A stretch of 64,000 nucleotides of DNA from UBA1546 sp049302185 (GCA_049302185.1 JBAQLV010000027.1:1-64000); one strand, 5' to 3'. Shown: positions 1 through 8,585, numbered from the stretch's first letter. Made by a program: numbers and translations. The notes: generated from the letters alone by a model not told the origin.

Positions 1-126
1 TTCCAATTCTGAGAGGCCAAGAACTGCAGCTGTTGCAGCGCAATATTTTAGAAAATCCCTTCTGTTAATTCCCTGAATTTCGAAAGCCCCGAGAAATTGT
101 TTACTGATTTCTTCCCTGTCTACCAT
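1..126 (-). CDS. Tat-exported redox protein, N-terminal part only (probably [NiFe] hydrogenase small subunit)
   Basis: Only the first 42 codons lie in the window; the gene runs off the left edge. They encode a twin-arginine signal peptide: a polar start, then NRRDFLKYC, then an Ala/Leu-rich stretch (AATAAVLGLS). That RRDFLKxC plus AATAA pattern is typical of small subunits of periplasmic uptake [NiFe] hydrogenases, but the mature protein is not visible, so another Tat-dependent iron-sulfur protein is possible. The start is fixed by a strong AGAAGGAGGTG ribosome site 7-8 bases upstream. Export would use the Tat translocase, whose tatC and tatA/B genes are at 17.8-19 kb. The upstream leader (about 131-177) is partly duplicated at 193-240. 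Confidence 0.6.
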   Translation of the reverse strand, partial: MVDREEISKQFLGAFEIQGINRRDFLKYCAATAAVLGLSELE

Positions 127-130
127 AAAA

Positions 131-240
131 TTTCACCTCCTTCTAAGTTTTAGCTCTGCATTTTCATAGTGCAGCTTTTTTCCATGGTTATTAAATTATC
201 ACCTCCTTCTATATTCTGACCATGCACTTTCAATGTGCAG
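131..240 (-). repeat. Duplicated leader with ribosome site and TGCA palindrome
   Basis: Two imperfect direct copies (about 131-177 and 193-240) each hold, on the minus strand, a TGCAC-type inverted repeat followed by an AGAAGGAGGTGA ribosome site. The first copy serves the hydrogenase-like gene. The second has no start codon at the right place and ends in a transposase remnant, so it looks like a leftover of a duplication. The palindromes could bind a regulator; that is inference. Confidence 0.5.
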
Positions 241-245
241 CCAAT

Positions 246-515
246 TTATTGATATTGTCCCTTCCTTTTGTTGAAGTAGAAAGAACCCTCTGACCATATA
301 TTAAGCGGCAACCTCCTTTCTGTCAAGAGATTTTTTTGCTGCAAGGCAGCAGTGAGTTTTGGTATTTCCCTGTAACCTTTCACACGCTTGAACTTCCTCT
401 CAGCCCTTAGTAGGGCAGCCACCGCCCACCGCTGAACCATATCCCCACCGCTCCACCTTTTGACACAGCCTGTAACGGTGCGAGTTACAGGAAAGCAGGA
501 CTCAATAGGGTTGGT
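246..515 (-). pseudogene. C-terminal remnant of an IS256-superfamily-like transposase
   Basis: The minus strand encodes a tail starting TNPIES, then RWSGGDMVQRWAVAALL, then RKFKRVKGYREIPKL. This matches the C-terminal end of mutator-type transposases (TNxIES motif, then a basic RxVKGY tail). Just upstream of TNPIES the frame is closed by stop codons and the catalytic core is absent, so this is a dead fragment. An N-terminal fragment of the same transposase type lies at 11967-12348 on the other strand. The family assignment rests on recalled C-terminal motifs. Confidence 0.6.
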
Positions 516-678
516 CTATGAATATCGCACAAAGATCTAATCCTGATAAGTCCCTCTCCTCTACGAGCCATCGGCATGAACTCCTTCTTCTGCTCTGCCA
601 ATTATCAGACATTATTATATCGCATGCTGCCATGACAGCATTATACATTACCACTGGTTTTACTGTCATCAGTTTTTA

Positions 679-716
679 TTGGTTATTGCAGAGATAGTTG
701 GTTATTGCAGAGATAG
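679..716. repeat. Tandem duplication, 2 x 19 bp
   Basis: The 19-bp unit beginning TTGGTTATTGC is present twice head to tail (679-697 and 698-716) with no mismatch. It is typical of a slippage duplication in non-coding DNA. Confidence 0.9.
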
Positions 717-840
717 AATGTTAATTATTACTGAAGATTGACCGCTTTTTAATCTCATCCACCATCGCTTTTATGGCAAGAAATATGGGAAGTGTTGTTC
801 ATGGTTTTTGGTTCCTGGTTTTTCTGGTTTTTCCTGTCAA

Positions 841-864
841 ATCGATGTAATAATCGATGTAATA
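841..864. repeat. Tandem duplication, 2 x 12 bp
   Basis: ATCGATGTAATA occurs twice in direct succession (841-852, 853-864). No function is apparent. Confidence 0.9.
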
Positions 865-1038
865 ATTGTAGCAGTCAACTTTAAAAATCACAAGCCAAAT
901 GGGTTCTAAAGAATAACTGATCTTTTTGCTTCCACCTCACTCTCTCTTCGGGTATACTAATAGAAATATTATACCAAGATCTGGTAAGAATAGTATGTCC
1001 ACTTGCAATTAAGTTATCAATCTAAAAAGGAGCATCAT

Positions 1039-2055
1039 ATGGATTTAGAGACAGTAAGGAATACTGCGAAGGAAAAGCTGAAGGGATATTGCAGGGTATG
1101 CCCTGTTTGTGATGGCCGCGTCTGTGCCGGAGAAGTGCCCGGCATGGGAGGGGTTGGAACCGGCAGTGCTTTTAAGTCTAATCTGGAGGCCCTGGCCAGT
1201 TATCGTTTTAATATGCGCACCATTCATAATGTAAAAACACCCGATACCTCTATAAAGCTTTTTGGGGAGAAGCTCTCCATCCCTGTTCTGGCAGCGCCCA
1301 TAACCGGCACTACATATAACATGGGCGGCAAAATGACCGAGGAGGAATTTATAAGGGCAATAATAGCAGGTTCTTTGCAAACAGGCACTCTGGGCATGAC
1401 AGGCGATGCCGCAGATCCAGCGTTATGGGGAAGCGCTATGAAGGCCATTGCGTCTCATCAGGGCAGGGGCATTGCAATTATCAAACCCCGTGAGCAGAAG
1501 GAGATTATTAGCCGTATCCGCGACGTAGAAAAGGCAGGAGCGATAGCTGTGGGCATGGATATAGACGGGGCCGGCCTGATCACCATGGCTTTAAAGGGTC
1601 AGCCTGTGAGCCCGAAGACTCTGGATGAGATTAAGGAAGTGGTATCAGCAACCAGATTACCTTTCATACTTAAAGGTATCATGACTCCTGAAGAAGCAGA
1701 AATGGCTGTAGAAGCAAAGGTATCAGCTATTGTTGTATCCAACCACGGAGGCCGGGTACTGGATCATACTCCTGGAACTGCTGATGTTCTTCCTGAAATC
1801 GCAGGCAGGGTTAAAGGTAAGATCACCATTTTAGCTGATGGCGGAGTTCGCACCGGCTCTGATGTGCTCAAACTTCTTGCGTTAGGGGCTGATGCTGTTT
1901 TAGTCGGCAGGCCGCTGATAATCGGGGCCTTTGGAGGCGGCAGGGACGGAGTTGCCTTTCTGCTCAACAGGATAAAAAGCGAGCTTATCCAGGCCATGCT
2001 ATTAACAGGTACCGCAGATGTGAAAATGGTAAACAAGGATATCTTATACGGTTAA
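1039..2055 (+). CDS. FMN-dependent alpha-hydroxy-acid oxidizing protein
   Basis: A 338-residue (beta/alpha)8 flavoprotein of the lactate/glycolate oxidase family, expected to oxidise a small 2-hydroxy acid to the 2-oxo acid using FMN. The catalytic block SNHGGRVLD (with the active-site His) and the phosphate-binding block ADGGVRTGSDVLKLLALGAD followed by VLVGRPL are intact. The N-terminus has a Cys-rich stretch, CRVCPVCDGRVCAGE, known from anaerobe-type members and perhaps metal- or cluster-binding (inference). The start at 1039 is chosen because AAAAGGAG lies 6-8 bases upstream; an in-frame ATG at 1003 has no such site. The physiological substrate cannot be told from sequence. The next gene, 46 bases on in the same direction, is a permease that might carry an organic acid. 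Confidence 0.85.
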   Translation: MDLETVRNTAKEKLKGYCRVCPVCDGRVCAGEVPGMGGVGTGSAFKSNLEALASYRFNMRTIHNVKTPDTSIKLFGEKLSIPVLAAPITGTTYNMGGKMTEEEFIRAIIAGSLQTGTLGMTGDAADPALWGSAMKAIASHQGRGIAIIKPREQKEIISRIRDVEKAGAIAVGMDIDGAGLITMALKGQPVSPKTLDEIKEVVSATRLPFILKGIMTPEEAEMAVEAKVSAIVVSNHGGRVLDHTPGTADVLPEIAGRVKGKITILADGGVRTGSDVLKLLALGADAVLVGRPLIIGAFGGGRDGVAFLLNRIKSELIQAMLLTGTADVKMVNKDILYG

Positions 2056-2101
2056 AGAATTCCCGAAACACTATTTTTTCCATCACTGGTATAATCCTTA
2101 C

Positions 2102-3040
2102 ATGTACGAAACCCTTCTTTCTTTTGGTTTAATTATTTTGACAGGTGTTGCTTTCAGGCGGTTAAGGATTGGCGGACTTAATGCCGATTCCCTTCGTCAA
2201 TCCATTAATATAACCGTATTGAACATATTTCTACCTGCCCTCTGTATTAAGATCATCTACACTTCAAAAATCGATATAGAGATGCTGCTTGTTCCTGCCA
2301 CCGCATGGATTACTATCATCTCAACACTGCTGATTTCTTTTAGCGTATATAAATTTTTAGGGAGGAAGATGCACATCAAACCCTCTGAAAAAGGGGTTTT
2401 GATACTTTCAGCCGCATTCGGCAATGTATCGTATCTCGGCCTTCCTGTTCTCACTGGATTGTATGGCTATGAGGCAGCGAAGTATGCATTATTTTATGAC
2501 CTTCTGGCATCAACACCCCTGCTGTGGCTTGTGGGTGCTCCAATGGCATCAAGGTACGGGGAGAACAAAAAGCTGCAGATCAGGGAATCTCTTAAGACTA
2601 TCATTTCTTTGCCGCCGATATGGGGAATATTTGCAGGCATTGTGCTGAATGTAACCAATACCCCGCTTCCTGCCTTTGTACAGAAAGCACTGGGCATGTT
2701 TGGCGACCTTGTAGTTCCTTTGATGATTTTCAGTATTGGGCTTGCCCTCACACTTCCTAAAGTGAAGCATGCTTATACCATAATCCCTGCTGTGGTCATC
2801 AAGCTTGCCATGGTTCCCTTCATCTCTTTCATTACAGCTTATTTTCTCGGTCTTAAAGGCAATGCCCTCGCCTCGTGTCTCATAGAAGGAGCCATGCCCA
2901 CCATGGTATTGTCCCTTTTGATAGCAGCAAGGTTTAAACTCGATGCATCCATGTCAGCCTTTATAATCGTTGTAACAACCTTCCTGTCCTTCATTACCCT
3001 GCCTGTTGCAATTTATATGACAAAATTTTTGATTCATTGA
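2102..3040 (+). CDS. AEC (auxin efflux carrier) family permease
   Basis: A 312-residue very hydrophobic protein with about ten membrane helices, matching the AEC/BASS-like fold. It begins MYETLLSFGLIILTGVAFRR and has the family's central motif LSAAFGNVSYLGLPV. A second half resembles this around residues 200-300 (FSIGLALTLP, then EGAMPTMVLSLLIA). Bacterial members move organic acids such as malate or malonate, but the substrate here is unknown. It follows the hydroxy-acid oxidase by 46 bases on the same strand, so import or export of that enzyme's substrate is a reasonable guess. It converges with the ArsA-like genes downstream. Confidence 0.8.
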   Translation: MYETLLSFGLIILTGVAFRRLRIGGLNADSLRQSINITVLNIFLPALCIKIIYTSKIDIEMLLVPATAWITIISTLLISFSVYKFLGRKMHIKPSEKGVLILSAAFGNVSYLGLPVLTGLYGYEAAKYALFYDLLASTPLLWLVGAPMASRYGENKKLQIRESLKTIISLPPIWGIFAGIVLNVTNTPLPAFVQKALGMFGDLVVPLMIFSIGLALTLPKVKHAYTIIPAVVIKLAMVPFISFITAYFLGLKGNALASCLIEGAMPTMVLSLLIAARFKLDASMSAFIIVVTTFLSFITLPVAIYMTKFLIH

Positions 3041-3125
3041 GTCCTGTGGTTTATCCCAAAGGTGTGGACTACACGGTTTAGAAATTGGGATGGAGTTTTA
3101 TACTCCAGTGCCTGATATGGTAAGG

Positions 3126-4109
3126 CTATGGGACAAAGAGATATTCAACTAATCGATTCAACATCTTTGTTCCCTTTACCTCTGTTTCAAATAGAGGGAC
3201 AATCGCCCTTGTCTTATCTCCAAATATCTTCCAGATTTCTGCCATATGTTCATCCTGCATCTGGATCCGGTTGAGGACAAACTCTGCTGAATCCTTTCCG
3301 ACCTGGTCTTTTTGAATGACTCCATTGACCACCACGCCGCCAACAGGAATTCCAAATTCATGAAACCAGTTAATGAAACGAGTGATCACCGCAATGGGAA
3401 GACTTTCAGGTAAGGCCACAAAAAAGAAGGCAGTAAGATTATCATCGGTCAAGAGACCTTTGGCATGGGCCATCCTGTCCTTGAAACTCAAGAGGTAATC
3501 CATGAGAGGGTCCTTTTTTTCTTTTTTCGAGAAAGAAAGCATTTCCCTCAAAGATTTCGCTTCCTCTCTGCTCTTCAGCATCTTCTCCACCCAGAGGGAG
3601 TAGACCTTCGACATTCCGAGAAGGCGCCTCGCATTCGCTGTGGGAGCAGTATCGAAGACGTAAAAATCATATTCATCCTTGAACATGAGATCTACCATAT
3701 TTTCAAACATAGCCGACTCTTCAAAGGCAGGATTCATTGTTGCAGATTCGATGAAATCCTCTGCTTTTGTTGTAATGTCTGCAAATTTAAGAAACCAGTT
3801 GATCTTCTCGCGGATTTCCTTTTTGGAGCGTTCAATAGTATCCCTGGTATCAATCTCTAAGGCATAGCATCTCTCTTCACCCTGAATAAGCGTCGGTTTT
3901 CCAAAGACATTCTGCTCAAGGAGGTTGGAAAGGCTATGAACAGGATTGGTTGAAGCCAGCAATGTCTTTTTCCCTTGTCTGGCTGCCCACAGGGCAGCTG
4001 CACCAGCCATTACTGTCTTTCCCACACCTCCTTTCCCTCCAAAAAAAATGTATTTCAGATTGGGGTGTTCCTTCATGAACTCAATCATGCTGATTGTGAT
4101 TTGATCCAT
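3126..4109 (-). CDS. ArsA/Get3-family ATPase (second of a pair)
   Basis: A 327-residue deviant-Walker ATPase. FFGGKGGVGKTVMAGAAAL at about residues 22-40 is the P-loop with the signature lysine of the ArsA/Get3/MinD group. Switch motifs follow (LLASTNPVHSLSNLL, and YVFDTAPTANARRLLG near residue 155). Only one ATPase domain is present, as in Get3 and in the half-ArsA proteins of anaerobes. It lacks an obvious CxxC zinc-dimerisation motif, and no arsB or arsR lies nearby, so arsenite pumping is unlikely. It starts at an ATG with AAGGAG eight bases upstream and follows its paralogue by 23 bases, so the two probably form a heterodimer. The cellular role is unknown. Confidence 0.75.
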   Translation of the reverse strand: MDQITISMIEFMKEHPNLKYIFFGGKGGVGKTVMAGAAALWAARQGKKTLLASTNPVHSLSNLLEQNVFGKPTLIQGEERCYALEIDTRDTIERSKKEIREKINWFLKFADITTKAEDFIESATMNPAFEESAMFENMVDLMFKDEYDFYVFDTAPTANARRLLGMSKVYSLWVEKMLKSREEAKSLREMLSFSKKEKKDPLMDYLLSFKDRMAHAKGLLTDDNLTAFFFVALPESLPIAVITRFINWFHEFGIPVGGVVVNGVIQKDQVGKDSAEFVLNRIQMQDEHMAEIWKIFGDKTRAIVPLFETEVKGTKMLNRLVEYLFVP

Positions 4110-4132
4110 CCTCTAACTCCTTGTTTGCGTTG

Positions 4133-5122
4133 TCAGCCAATCTCTCCAAACATGGCTTTTGCCATCTTCTCAATCATTGGCAGCCCGGTCACATCCCGCT
4201 CCATCTCAGGAACAGAGGCTAAAATTTGCGTTCCAAAAGTAGCCTCAATCACCTTCAGATAATGCTCCTGCATCTCAATGCGATTTTTTAAATAATCAGG
4301 AATATTCTGTTGTTTCAATTCAGGGGGCAGTACCCGGTTAATGATGTAACCGCTCAAGGGGACATCAAATTTAGCGAAAAGCTCTGCCGCCTTCAGTGTA
4401 TCCTTGATCACCATATCCTCAGCTGTGAGGACAAAAAAGAAGGCAGTCTTCTTTTTATCAGTTAAAATGCTTGAGGATTTGTTGATCCTGTCTTTGATAT
4501 AAAGAAGTTCATTCAGGATAGCATCTTCATCTAATTCCTTTTCCCGACGGATTACGGCTGCAACCTTGTCATATTCCCTCATCTGTTCCCGAAGGTGGGT
4601 AATCTTATCTATCCATGCATCATAGACAGATGCCATGCTGAGATAGTAGAGGGCGTGGCCCAAGGGCACTAAGTCGTAAATGTAGTAGTCATAGCCGCCT
4701 TTGACAACGATATCAACCACTTCATCAAAAATGGCACTTTCTTCCATCGCAGGCTCTGCTCCAGCGGCCTGGATGTAACTCTCAATCTCATCCGGAATCT
4801 TATCCATACCATACATGTCAAAAATCTTCTGCCGAATCTCCTGCTGGTATTCCTTTACACGACGGTCAGCATCGATCTCCTGTGCATAGAGATTGGGAAT
4901 GATTTCTGTCGGCCCTTTTCCGAAGATATCTTTCTCAAAGATATCCGTCAGTGAGGCTTGAGGATCAACAGAAAAGACCAGGACCCGTTTACCTTTTTTT
5001 GCTAAATAATAGGCAGCGGCTGCTGAAAAGGTAGTTTTCCCTAACCCGCCTTTTCCACCAAACATGATGTACCGCCGATCCGGATATCGATCAAAAATAT
5101 CTGTTAATGAAATGGAAATCAC
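4133..5122 (-). CDS. ArsA/Get3-family ATPase (first of a pair)
   Basis: A 329-residue paralogue of the next gene. Its P-loop is GGKGGLGKTTFSAAAAYYLA (residues about 23-42). It continues with VFSVDPQASLTDIFEKDIFG, the Get3/ArsA switch I block, and YYIYDLVPLGHALYYLS in place of the usual DTAPTGHTLRLL block. The start appears to be GTG at 5122, because AGGAAGG lies just before it; the spacing is tight and an alternative start cannot be excluded. The protein shares its layout with the downstream copy, but the P-loop residue (Leu for Val) and the switch II block differ. That suggests the two have specialised rather than being redundant. It sits directly after a conserved small protein and a CstA permease in the same orientation. 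Confidence 0.75.
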   Translation of the reverse strand: MISISLTDIFDRYPDRRYIMFGGKGGLGKTTFSAAAAYYLAKKGKRVLVFSVDPQASLTDIFEKDIFGKGPTEIIPNLYAQEIDADRRVKEYQQEIRQKIFDMYGMDKIPDEIESYIQAAGAEPAMEESAIFDEVVDIVVKGGYDYYIYDLVPLGHALYYLSMASVYDAWIDKITHLREQMREYDKVAAVIRREKELDEDAILNELLYIKDRINKSSSILTDKKKTAFFFVLTAEDMVIKDTLKAAELFAKFDVPLSGYIINRVLPPELKQQNIPDYLKNRIEMQEHYLKVIEATFGTQILASVPEMERDVTGLPMIEKMAKAMFGEIG

Positions 5123-5150
5123 CCCTTCCTGAGTTTATAGAGTAACATTT

Positions 5151-5423
5151 TTAGGCTAAGGCATCTGTTAAATCCCTCTCCCTTAACATCCTCCGCTTCC
5201 ATGTAGAGATTTGAGGAACCACATAGGGTAGAAGTCTAAGGGAATAGTATGGGGGCAGGATTGGAACGCCCAGCATATCTCCCATTGTGATAAGGATGAA
5301 GAGGTGTTCCATGCTCGCCCTTGTCTTCAGCGCAAATCGGGCCGAGTCGTGGGCGGCTACCCCATAGACAAATTCCTTAATCGCCTGCAAGACCCCTACT
5401 CTTTTTTTCTCATCCTCTGACAT
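5151..5423 (-). CDS. Conserved small protein next to ArsA-like ATPases, function unknown
   Basis: A 90-residue protein if started at 5423, where AAGGAGA lies eight bases upstream; a longer frame starts at 5468 without a ribosome site. The middle is amphipathic to hydrophobic (HLFILITMGDMLGVPILPP, then YYSLRLLPYVVP) and the C-terminus is basic, ending KRRMLRERDLTDALA. There are no cysteines and no recognised catalytic motif. It lies 28 bases upstream of the ATPase pair and 68 bases after cstA, so it may be a partner or membrane adaptor of the ATPases. I do not recognise the family with confidence. Confidence 0.6.
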   Translation of the reverse strand: MSEDEKKRVGVLQAIKEFVYGVAAHDSARFALKTRASMEHLFILITMGDMLGVPILPPYYSLRLLPYVVPQISTWKRRMLRERDLTDALA

Positions 5424-5491
5424 AAGTTTTCTCTCCTTGTGAGATAGGGTTCGTCCGCTGATTTCCATCAGTCGAACGAACCCCTCAAAGT

Positions 5492-7180
5492 TCAGTTACT
5501 CCCAGCGGCTGAAGGTTGTACCCTTAATGCCCGATACCGGATGAAAGCCTTCGCCCCTTCCACTGCCAGAATAATCGCAGCAATAACCAGGAAGAATCCC
5601 ACAAGCCCCATCACAGTATTGCCCACCATGGCCTCTCCTTTAACTTCACCTGTAACGACCTTTTTAAGCAACCCATAAGAGGTATAAAGGAGGGCAGCAA
5701 TTGTTGTAATAAACATGAAAATCATGGGATAGAATGTCCAGAAAGCCTTCTTTCCCTCGGACATCAACCAGAGAGTGGCCATCATCAATGCCAGTGAAGC
5801 CATCAATTGATTTGCCCCGCCAAACAGCACCCATAGATATTGCCACCATCCTGTCATGACCAATAACAATCCAAGGATACTGGCGATGAAGGTTGCGATG
5901 TGAGCATTCTTAAAGATGGGGCTGATGTCTCCTAATAACTCAGATGTGGCTACCCTCATGAATCTGATGACCAGTTGCATCAGGGTGATAGCCACTATGA
6001 TCATTATCACACTACCATAAGATCTGCCTAAATCGAGCGGGAGTCCTAATACCCCCAAGAATTTCGACACACCTGCTGCAAATATACCTCCAGGCCCCTT
6101 GGCAATTGCTGCCCCATATTCTGCTGGTGAAGCATAAATCGTTCCAGCAATGATCAAAGCGAATATGGCGAGCATCATCTCCACAAACATGACACCACCG
6201 CAAACAGGGCGTACATCCACTTCATTCTCCAATTGGCGTGCAGTTCCTGAACTCGAGACAATGCTGTGCCATCCAGAGATAGCCCCGCAGGCAATGGTCA
6301 CAAACATGATGGGCCACAAGGGGCCGATTGGGATGGAAAAATCGGTAAAGGCTGGAAGGGTAAAATCAGGATGCAGCACAAATATCCCGATCATCCCGAA
6401 GAATAGTCCCAGGAAAACGATATAGGAGGCTACATAGTTAATGGGAAGTGCAAACCTCCAGATAGGCAGTATAGAGGCAAAATAACAGAAGACAAATGCT
6501 GCTATTGCCCAGAGAAGCCGGTTATTGGCAAGGGATTCCCCAACAACCTTATCAGAGGGCGCTATTGTTCCAAGCCATATCCCAAACATGGCGATTACAA
6601 CTGTGACGACAGTGGTCAGGATTATGTCCTTTCTCCACCGGTAGATCATCTGTCCAGCCAGAACCCCGGCAATAGTCAGAAAGAGCCATGCCGTGGGAGA
6701 GGATTTCAGATTAACAGCTGTGCTTGTCACAACATTTCCAAATGCGCCAGCCATGAGGAGCAGATAAAAATAGATGAATGCCACGAGGATGACTCTTGCC
6801 CTTGGAGAAATCAACTTGTAGCTCAAGCCCCCAAAGGATGCTCCGTCCTTTCGCATCGCCATCATGGCGCTCGAGTAGTCCTGGACCCAACCGATGAAAA
6901 GAGTTCCAAGCAGTATCCAGACCAGCGCAGGGAGCCACCCCCATTGAATGGCAATAATTGGACCAATGATCGGCCCTGCTCCAGCAATGGATTTGAATTG
7001 ATAACCAAAGAGGATGTTCTTACTGGTAGGCATGAATTCCACCCCATCCATATACATCTTGGCTGGAGTAGTCTTCTTAGGATCACACTTGATAATCTTA
7101 GTATCAATATGCCTGGCATAGAACCTGTAGCCGATGAAGGCGACAACAAGGCCTAAAATTATGCCATATATTGAATTCAT
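5492..7180 (-). CDS. cstA: CstA-family carbon starvation permease
   Basis: A 562-residue integral membrane protein with about 15 predicted helices. It carries blocks typical of CstA: YQFKSIAGAGPIIGPIIAIQ near residue 60, and AISGWHSIVSSSGTARQLE in the middle. CstA proteins import peptides or pyruvate during carbon limitation. The start at 7180 follows AAGGAGGTGTAC; a more upstream ATG at 7195 has no ribosome site. A clear sigma70-type promoter (TTGACA, 17 bp, TATAAC) lies at 7253-7281, giving a leader of about 65 bases. The three genes behind it run in the same direction with short gaps, so a four-gene transcript is likely. Confidence 0.85.
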   Translation of the reverse strand: MNSIYGIILGLVVAFIGYRFYARHIDTKIIKCDPKKTTPAKMYMDGVEFMPTSKNILFGYQFKSIAGAGPIIGPIIAIQWGWLPALVWILLGTLFIGWVQDYSSAMMAMRKDGASFGGLSYKLISPRARVILVAFIYFYLLLMAGAFGNVVTSTAVNLKSSPTAWLFLTIAGVLAGQMIYRWRKDIILTTVVTVVIAMFGIWLGTIAPSDKVVGESLANNRLLWAIAAFVFCYFASILPIWRFALPINYVASYIVFLGLFFGMIGIFVLHPDFTLPAFTDFSIPIGPLWPIMFVTIACGAISGWHSIVSSSGTARQLENEVDVRPVCGGVMFVEMMLAIFALIIAGTIYASPAEYGAAIAKGPGGIFAAGVSKFLGVLGLPLDLGRSYGSVIMIIVAITLMQLVIRFMRVATSELLGDISPIFKNAHIATFIASILGLLLVMTGWWQYLWVLFGGANQLMASLALMMATLWLMSEGKKAFWTFYPMIFMFITTIAALLYTSYGLLKKVVTGEVKGEAMVGNTVMGLVGFFLVIAAIILAVEGAKAFIRYRALRVQPSAAGSN

Positions 7181-7252
7181 GTACACCTCCTTCAAGTTTT
7201 AAAAACCTTTTCGAATTTTTGCCTTATGTAGGCTTTTACTCCTCTTAAAAAT

Positions 7253-7281
7253 GTTATACCATTAAAAAGAGGCGTTGTCAA
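7253..7281 (-). promoter_or_regulatory. Sigma70-type promoter of cstA operon
   Basis: On the minus strand, TTGACA (7276-7281) and TATAAC (7253-7258) are separated by exactly 17 bases. Both boxes sit upstream of cstA. A CCTCTT...AAGAGG inverted repeat overlaps the spacer and could be an operator or the terminator of the preceding gene. Confidence 0.7.
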
Positions 7282-7418
7282 GTGATTGTATAAGTTCCAT
7301 ACAAATGCGACATACTCCATTTCTGTCTGGATTAGGTAGTCGATTGGAGTCATCTTACCAAGAGACTTGGAAGACGGAAAAGGGGACGTTGTTAATGCTC
7401 ACTAATTAGGTAACTCTT

Positions 7419-7955
7419 TCACTTACGCCTTTTTTTAGCCTCTGCTTTGATAATTGCCCTCAGTTCGGAAATATATTTCTGCGTAGCCTTCTCAACCGTT
7501 GCATTATTTTTCTCCATAAAAAAAATAGCCCACTGCTGCATGGCAATCTTAGCCGCCTCTGCATCCTTCTGGCCTATCGGCGATCTATAAAATGCAAGAA
7601 TATTATCCAATTCATCTTCCGTAACATGCAGGCCGTAATAAACACCCCACGCATTCACTGCATCTTCAGTCGTCCATGTCGGTTTTGCCGCATTAAGGAA
7701 TTTCTGATATGAATTTTCCAGAGCAGCAAGAGTGGTTTTCTTTAAACCGGGAAACTGAGTCTTGGCCTCCTGCAGCATCTTGGGAGCGATTAATTTAACC
7801 TGCTCATGGCTGTATGACCTTTGCTGTTCTATTATTTCATGCAGGCCCTGAATCTTCGCAAGTTCCTTAAGCTTGGCTGCCTTTGACGCCTCATCCGCAA
7901 ACGCATACGATGCTGTCAGGAGCAGCAAAATAACAGCGAATCTAAAAACAATCAT
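7419..7955 (-). CDS. Exported DUF2059-like protein
   Basis: A 178-residue protein with a cleavable signal peptide (MIVFRFAVILLLLTASYAFA) and a mostly helical mature part. The block DNILAFYRSPIGQKDAEAA near residues 130-150 matches the DUF2059 signature (a short helical periplasmic domain of unknown function). The start at 7955 is preceded by AAGAAGGAGGAT; the frame remains open to 7991 but without a ribosome site there. It follows the cytochrome c gene by 32 bases, so the two are probably cotranscribed. The C-terminus is very basic (KAEAKKRRK). Confidence 0.65.
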   Translation of the reverse strand: MIVFRFAVILLLLTASYAFADEASKAAKLKELAKIQGLHEIIEQQRSYSHEQVKLIAPKMLQEAKTQFPGLKKTTLAALENSYQKFLNAAKPTWTTEDAVNAWGVYYGLHVTEDELDNILAFYRSPIGQKDAEAAKIAMQQWAIFFMEKNNATVEKATQKYISELRAIIKAEAKKRRK

Positions 7956-7987
7956 TTTACAATCCTCCTTCTTGAGCTGCAATAACA

Positions 7988-8413
7988 TCAAAGGGTATTC
8001 AAAAACGCAACGATATTTTCCACATCTTCATCAAGGAGATATGAAAACGACGGCATGTCTTTAAAGGGATTCCTTATCTGTTCGGCAATATTTTCAGGAG
8101 TAGCAGGTTTTTTGCTCACAGGAAGAAGCGGATTTTTGAGAATGCCTTTATGCCCGGGTCCCACTTTCCTCTTGTTGCTATAGGCATCATGGCAGAAATA
8201 ACACTTTGATTCGTAAAGTTCCTTTCCCTTCCTGATACTCTCAGGGTCTGTTTTCAGAACAATCCCTGCTTTTGAAACCTCTTTTGGGGATTCTTTAATC
8301 ATGCTGAAAACCTTGTCTGTGCCGAATCTCGTAATAAGAAGATAATACCCGCCTGAAGTTGCAAACATACCAAAAGTAAGAAGCGCTATCAAAAGCCCTA
8401 TGATTTTTACCAT
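7988..8413 (-). CDS. Membrane-anchored monoheme cytochrome c
   Basis: A 141-residue class I cytochrome c. An N-terminal hydrophobic segment (residues 3-25, IIGLLIALLTFGMFATSGGYY) anchors or exports it. The heme motif CYFCH is near residue 71. A distal Met candidate is in KDMPSFSYLLDEDV, followed by the usual C-terminal helix ENIVAFLNTL. It would act as a small electron carrier on the outer face of the membrane. The region just upstream is a transposase fragment (8404-8513) whose reading frame overlaps the proposed start, and no good ribosome site is seen. The N-terminus or expression of this gene may therefore have been altered by that insertion. Confidence 0.8.
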   Translation of the reverse strand: MVKIIGLLIALLTFGMFATSGGYYLLITRFGTDKVFSMIKESPKEVSKAGIVLKTDPESIRKGKELYESKCYFCHDAYSNKRKVGPGHKGILKNPLLPVSKKPATPENIAEQIRNPFKDMPSFSYLLDEDVENIVAFLNTL

Positions 8414-8513
8414 ATCTGTCGTAAATTACAATATTTCCAAGTCCCTTTTCCCCGTGATCTCCGCAGGCTTCATTGGGACAGAAAAAATCGTTCAGATTGA
8501 GTGAAATCTCCAT
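8404..8513 (-). pseudogene. N-terminal zinc-ribbon fragment of a transposase-like protein
   Basis: The minus strand encodes MEISLNLNDFFCPNEACGD, then GEKGLGNIVIYDRYGKN. This is the start of a zinc-ribbon/HTH protein common in insertion sequences (first CPNxxC knuckle). After about 37 residues the similarity stops at the cytochrome gene and no second Cys pair follows. It is a truncated leftover. The family is recognised from memory of similar N-termini. Confidence 0.5.
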
Positions 8514-8585
8514 GCAGAGTTATATACCAAAGCTTCTGAGAATGTCAAGAAAATTTTCAATGAAATGGGGACAATATTTCGTGTG

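Larger units (their letters stand above)
516..1038. other. Intergenic region without a gene
   Basis: No open frame with a ribosome site is visible. The left part continues the decayed transposase in other frames (about 516-560). Two small tandem duplications (679-716 and 841-864) lie in the middle. The right end is the AT-rich upstream region of the alpha-hydroxy-acid oxidase gene, with TATACT at 954-959 as a possible -10 box but no convincing -35. Confidence 0.5.

Noticed and set aside
3464..3860. 131-codon frame opposite the ArsA-like gene
   Set aside because: It is the antisense shadow of a conserved ATPase gene, with no ribosome site or family motif.
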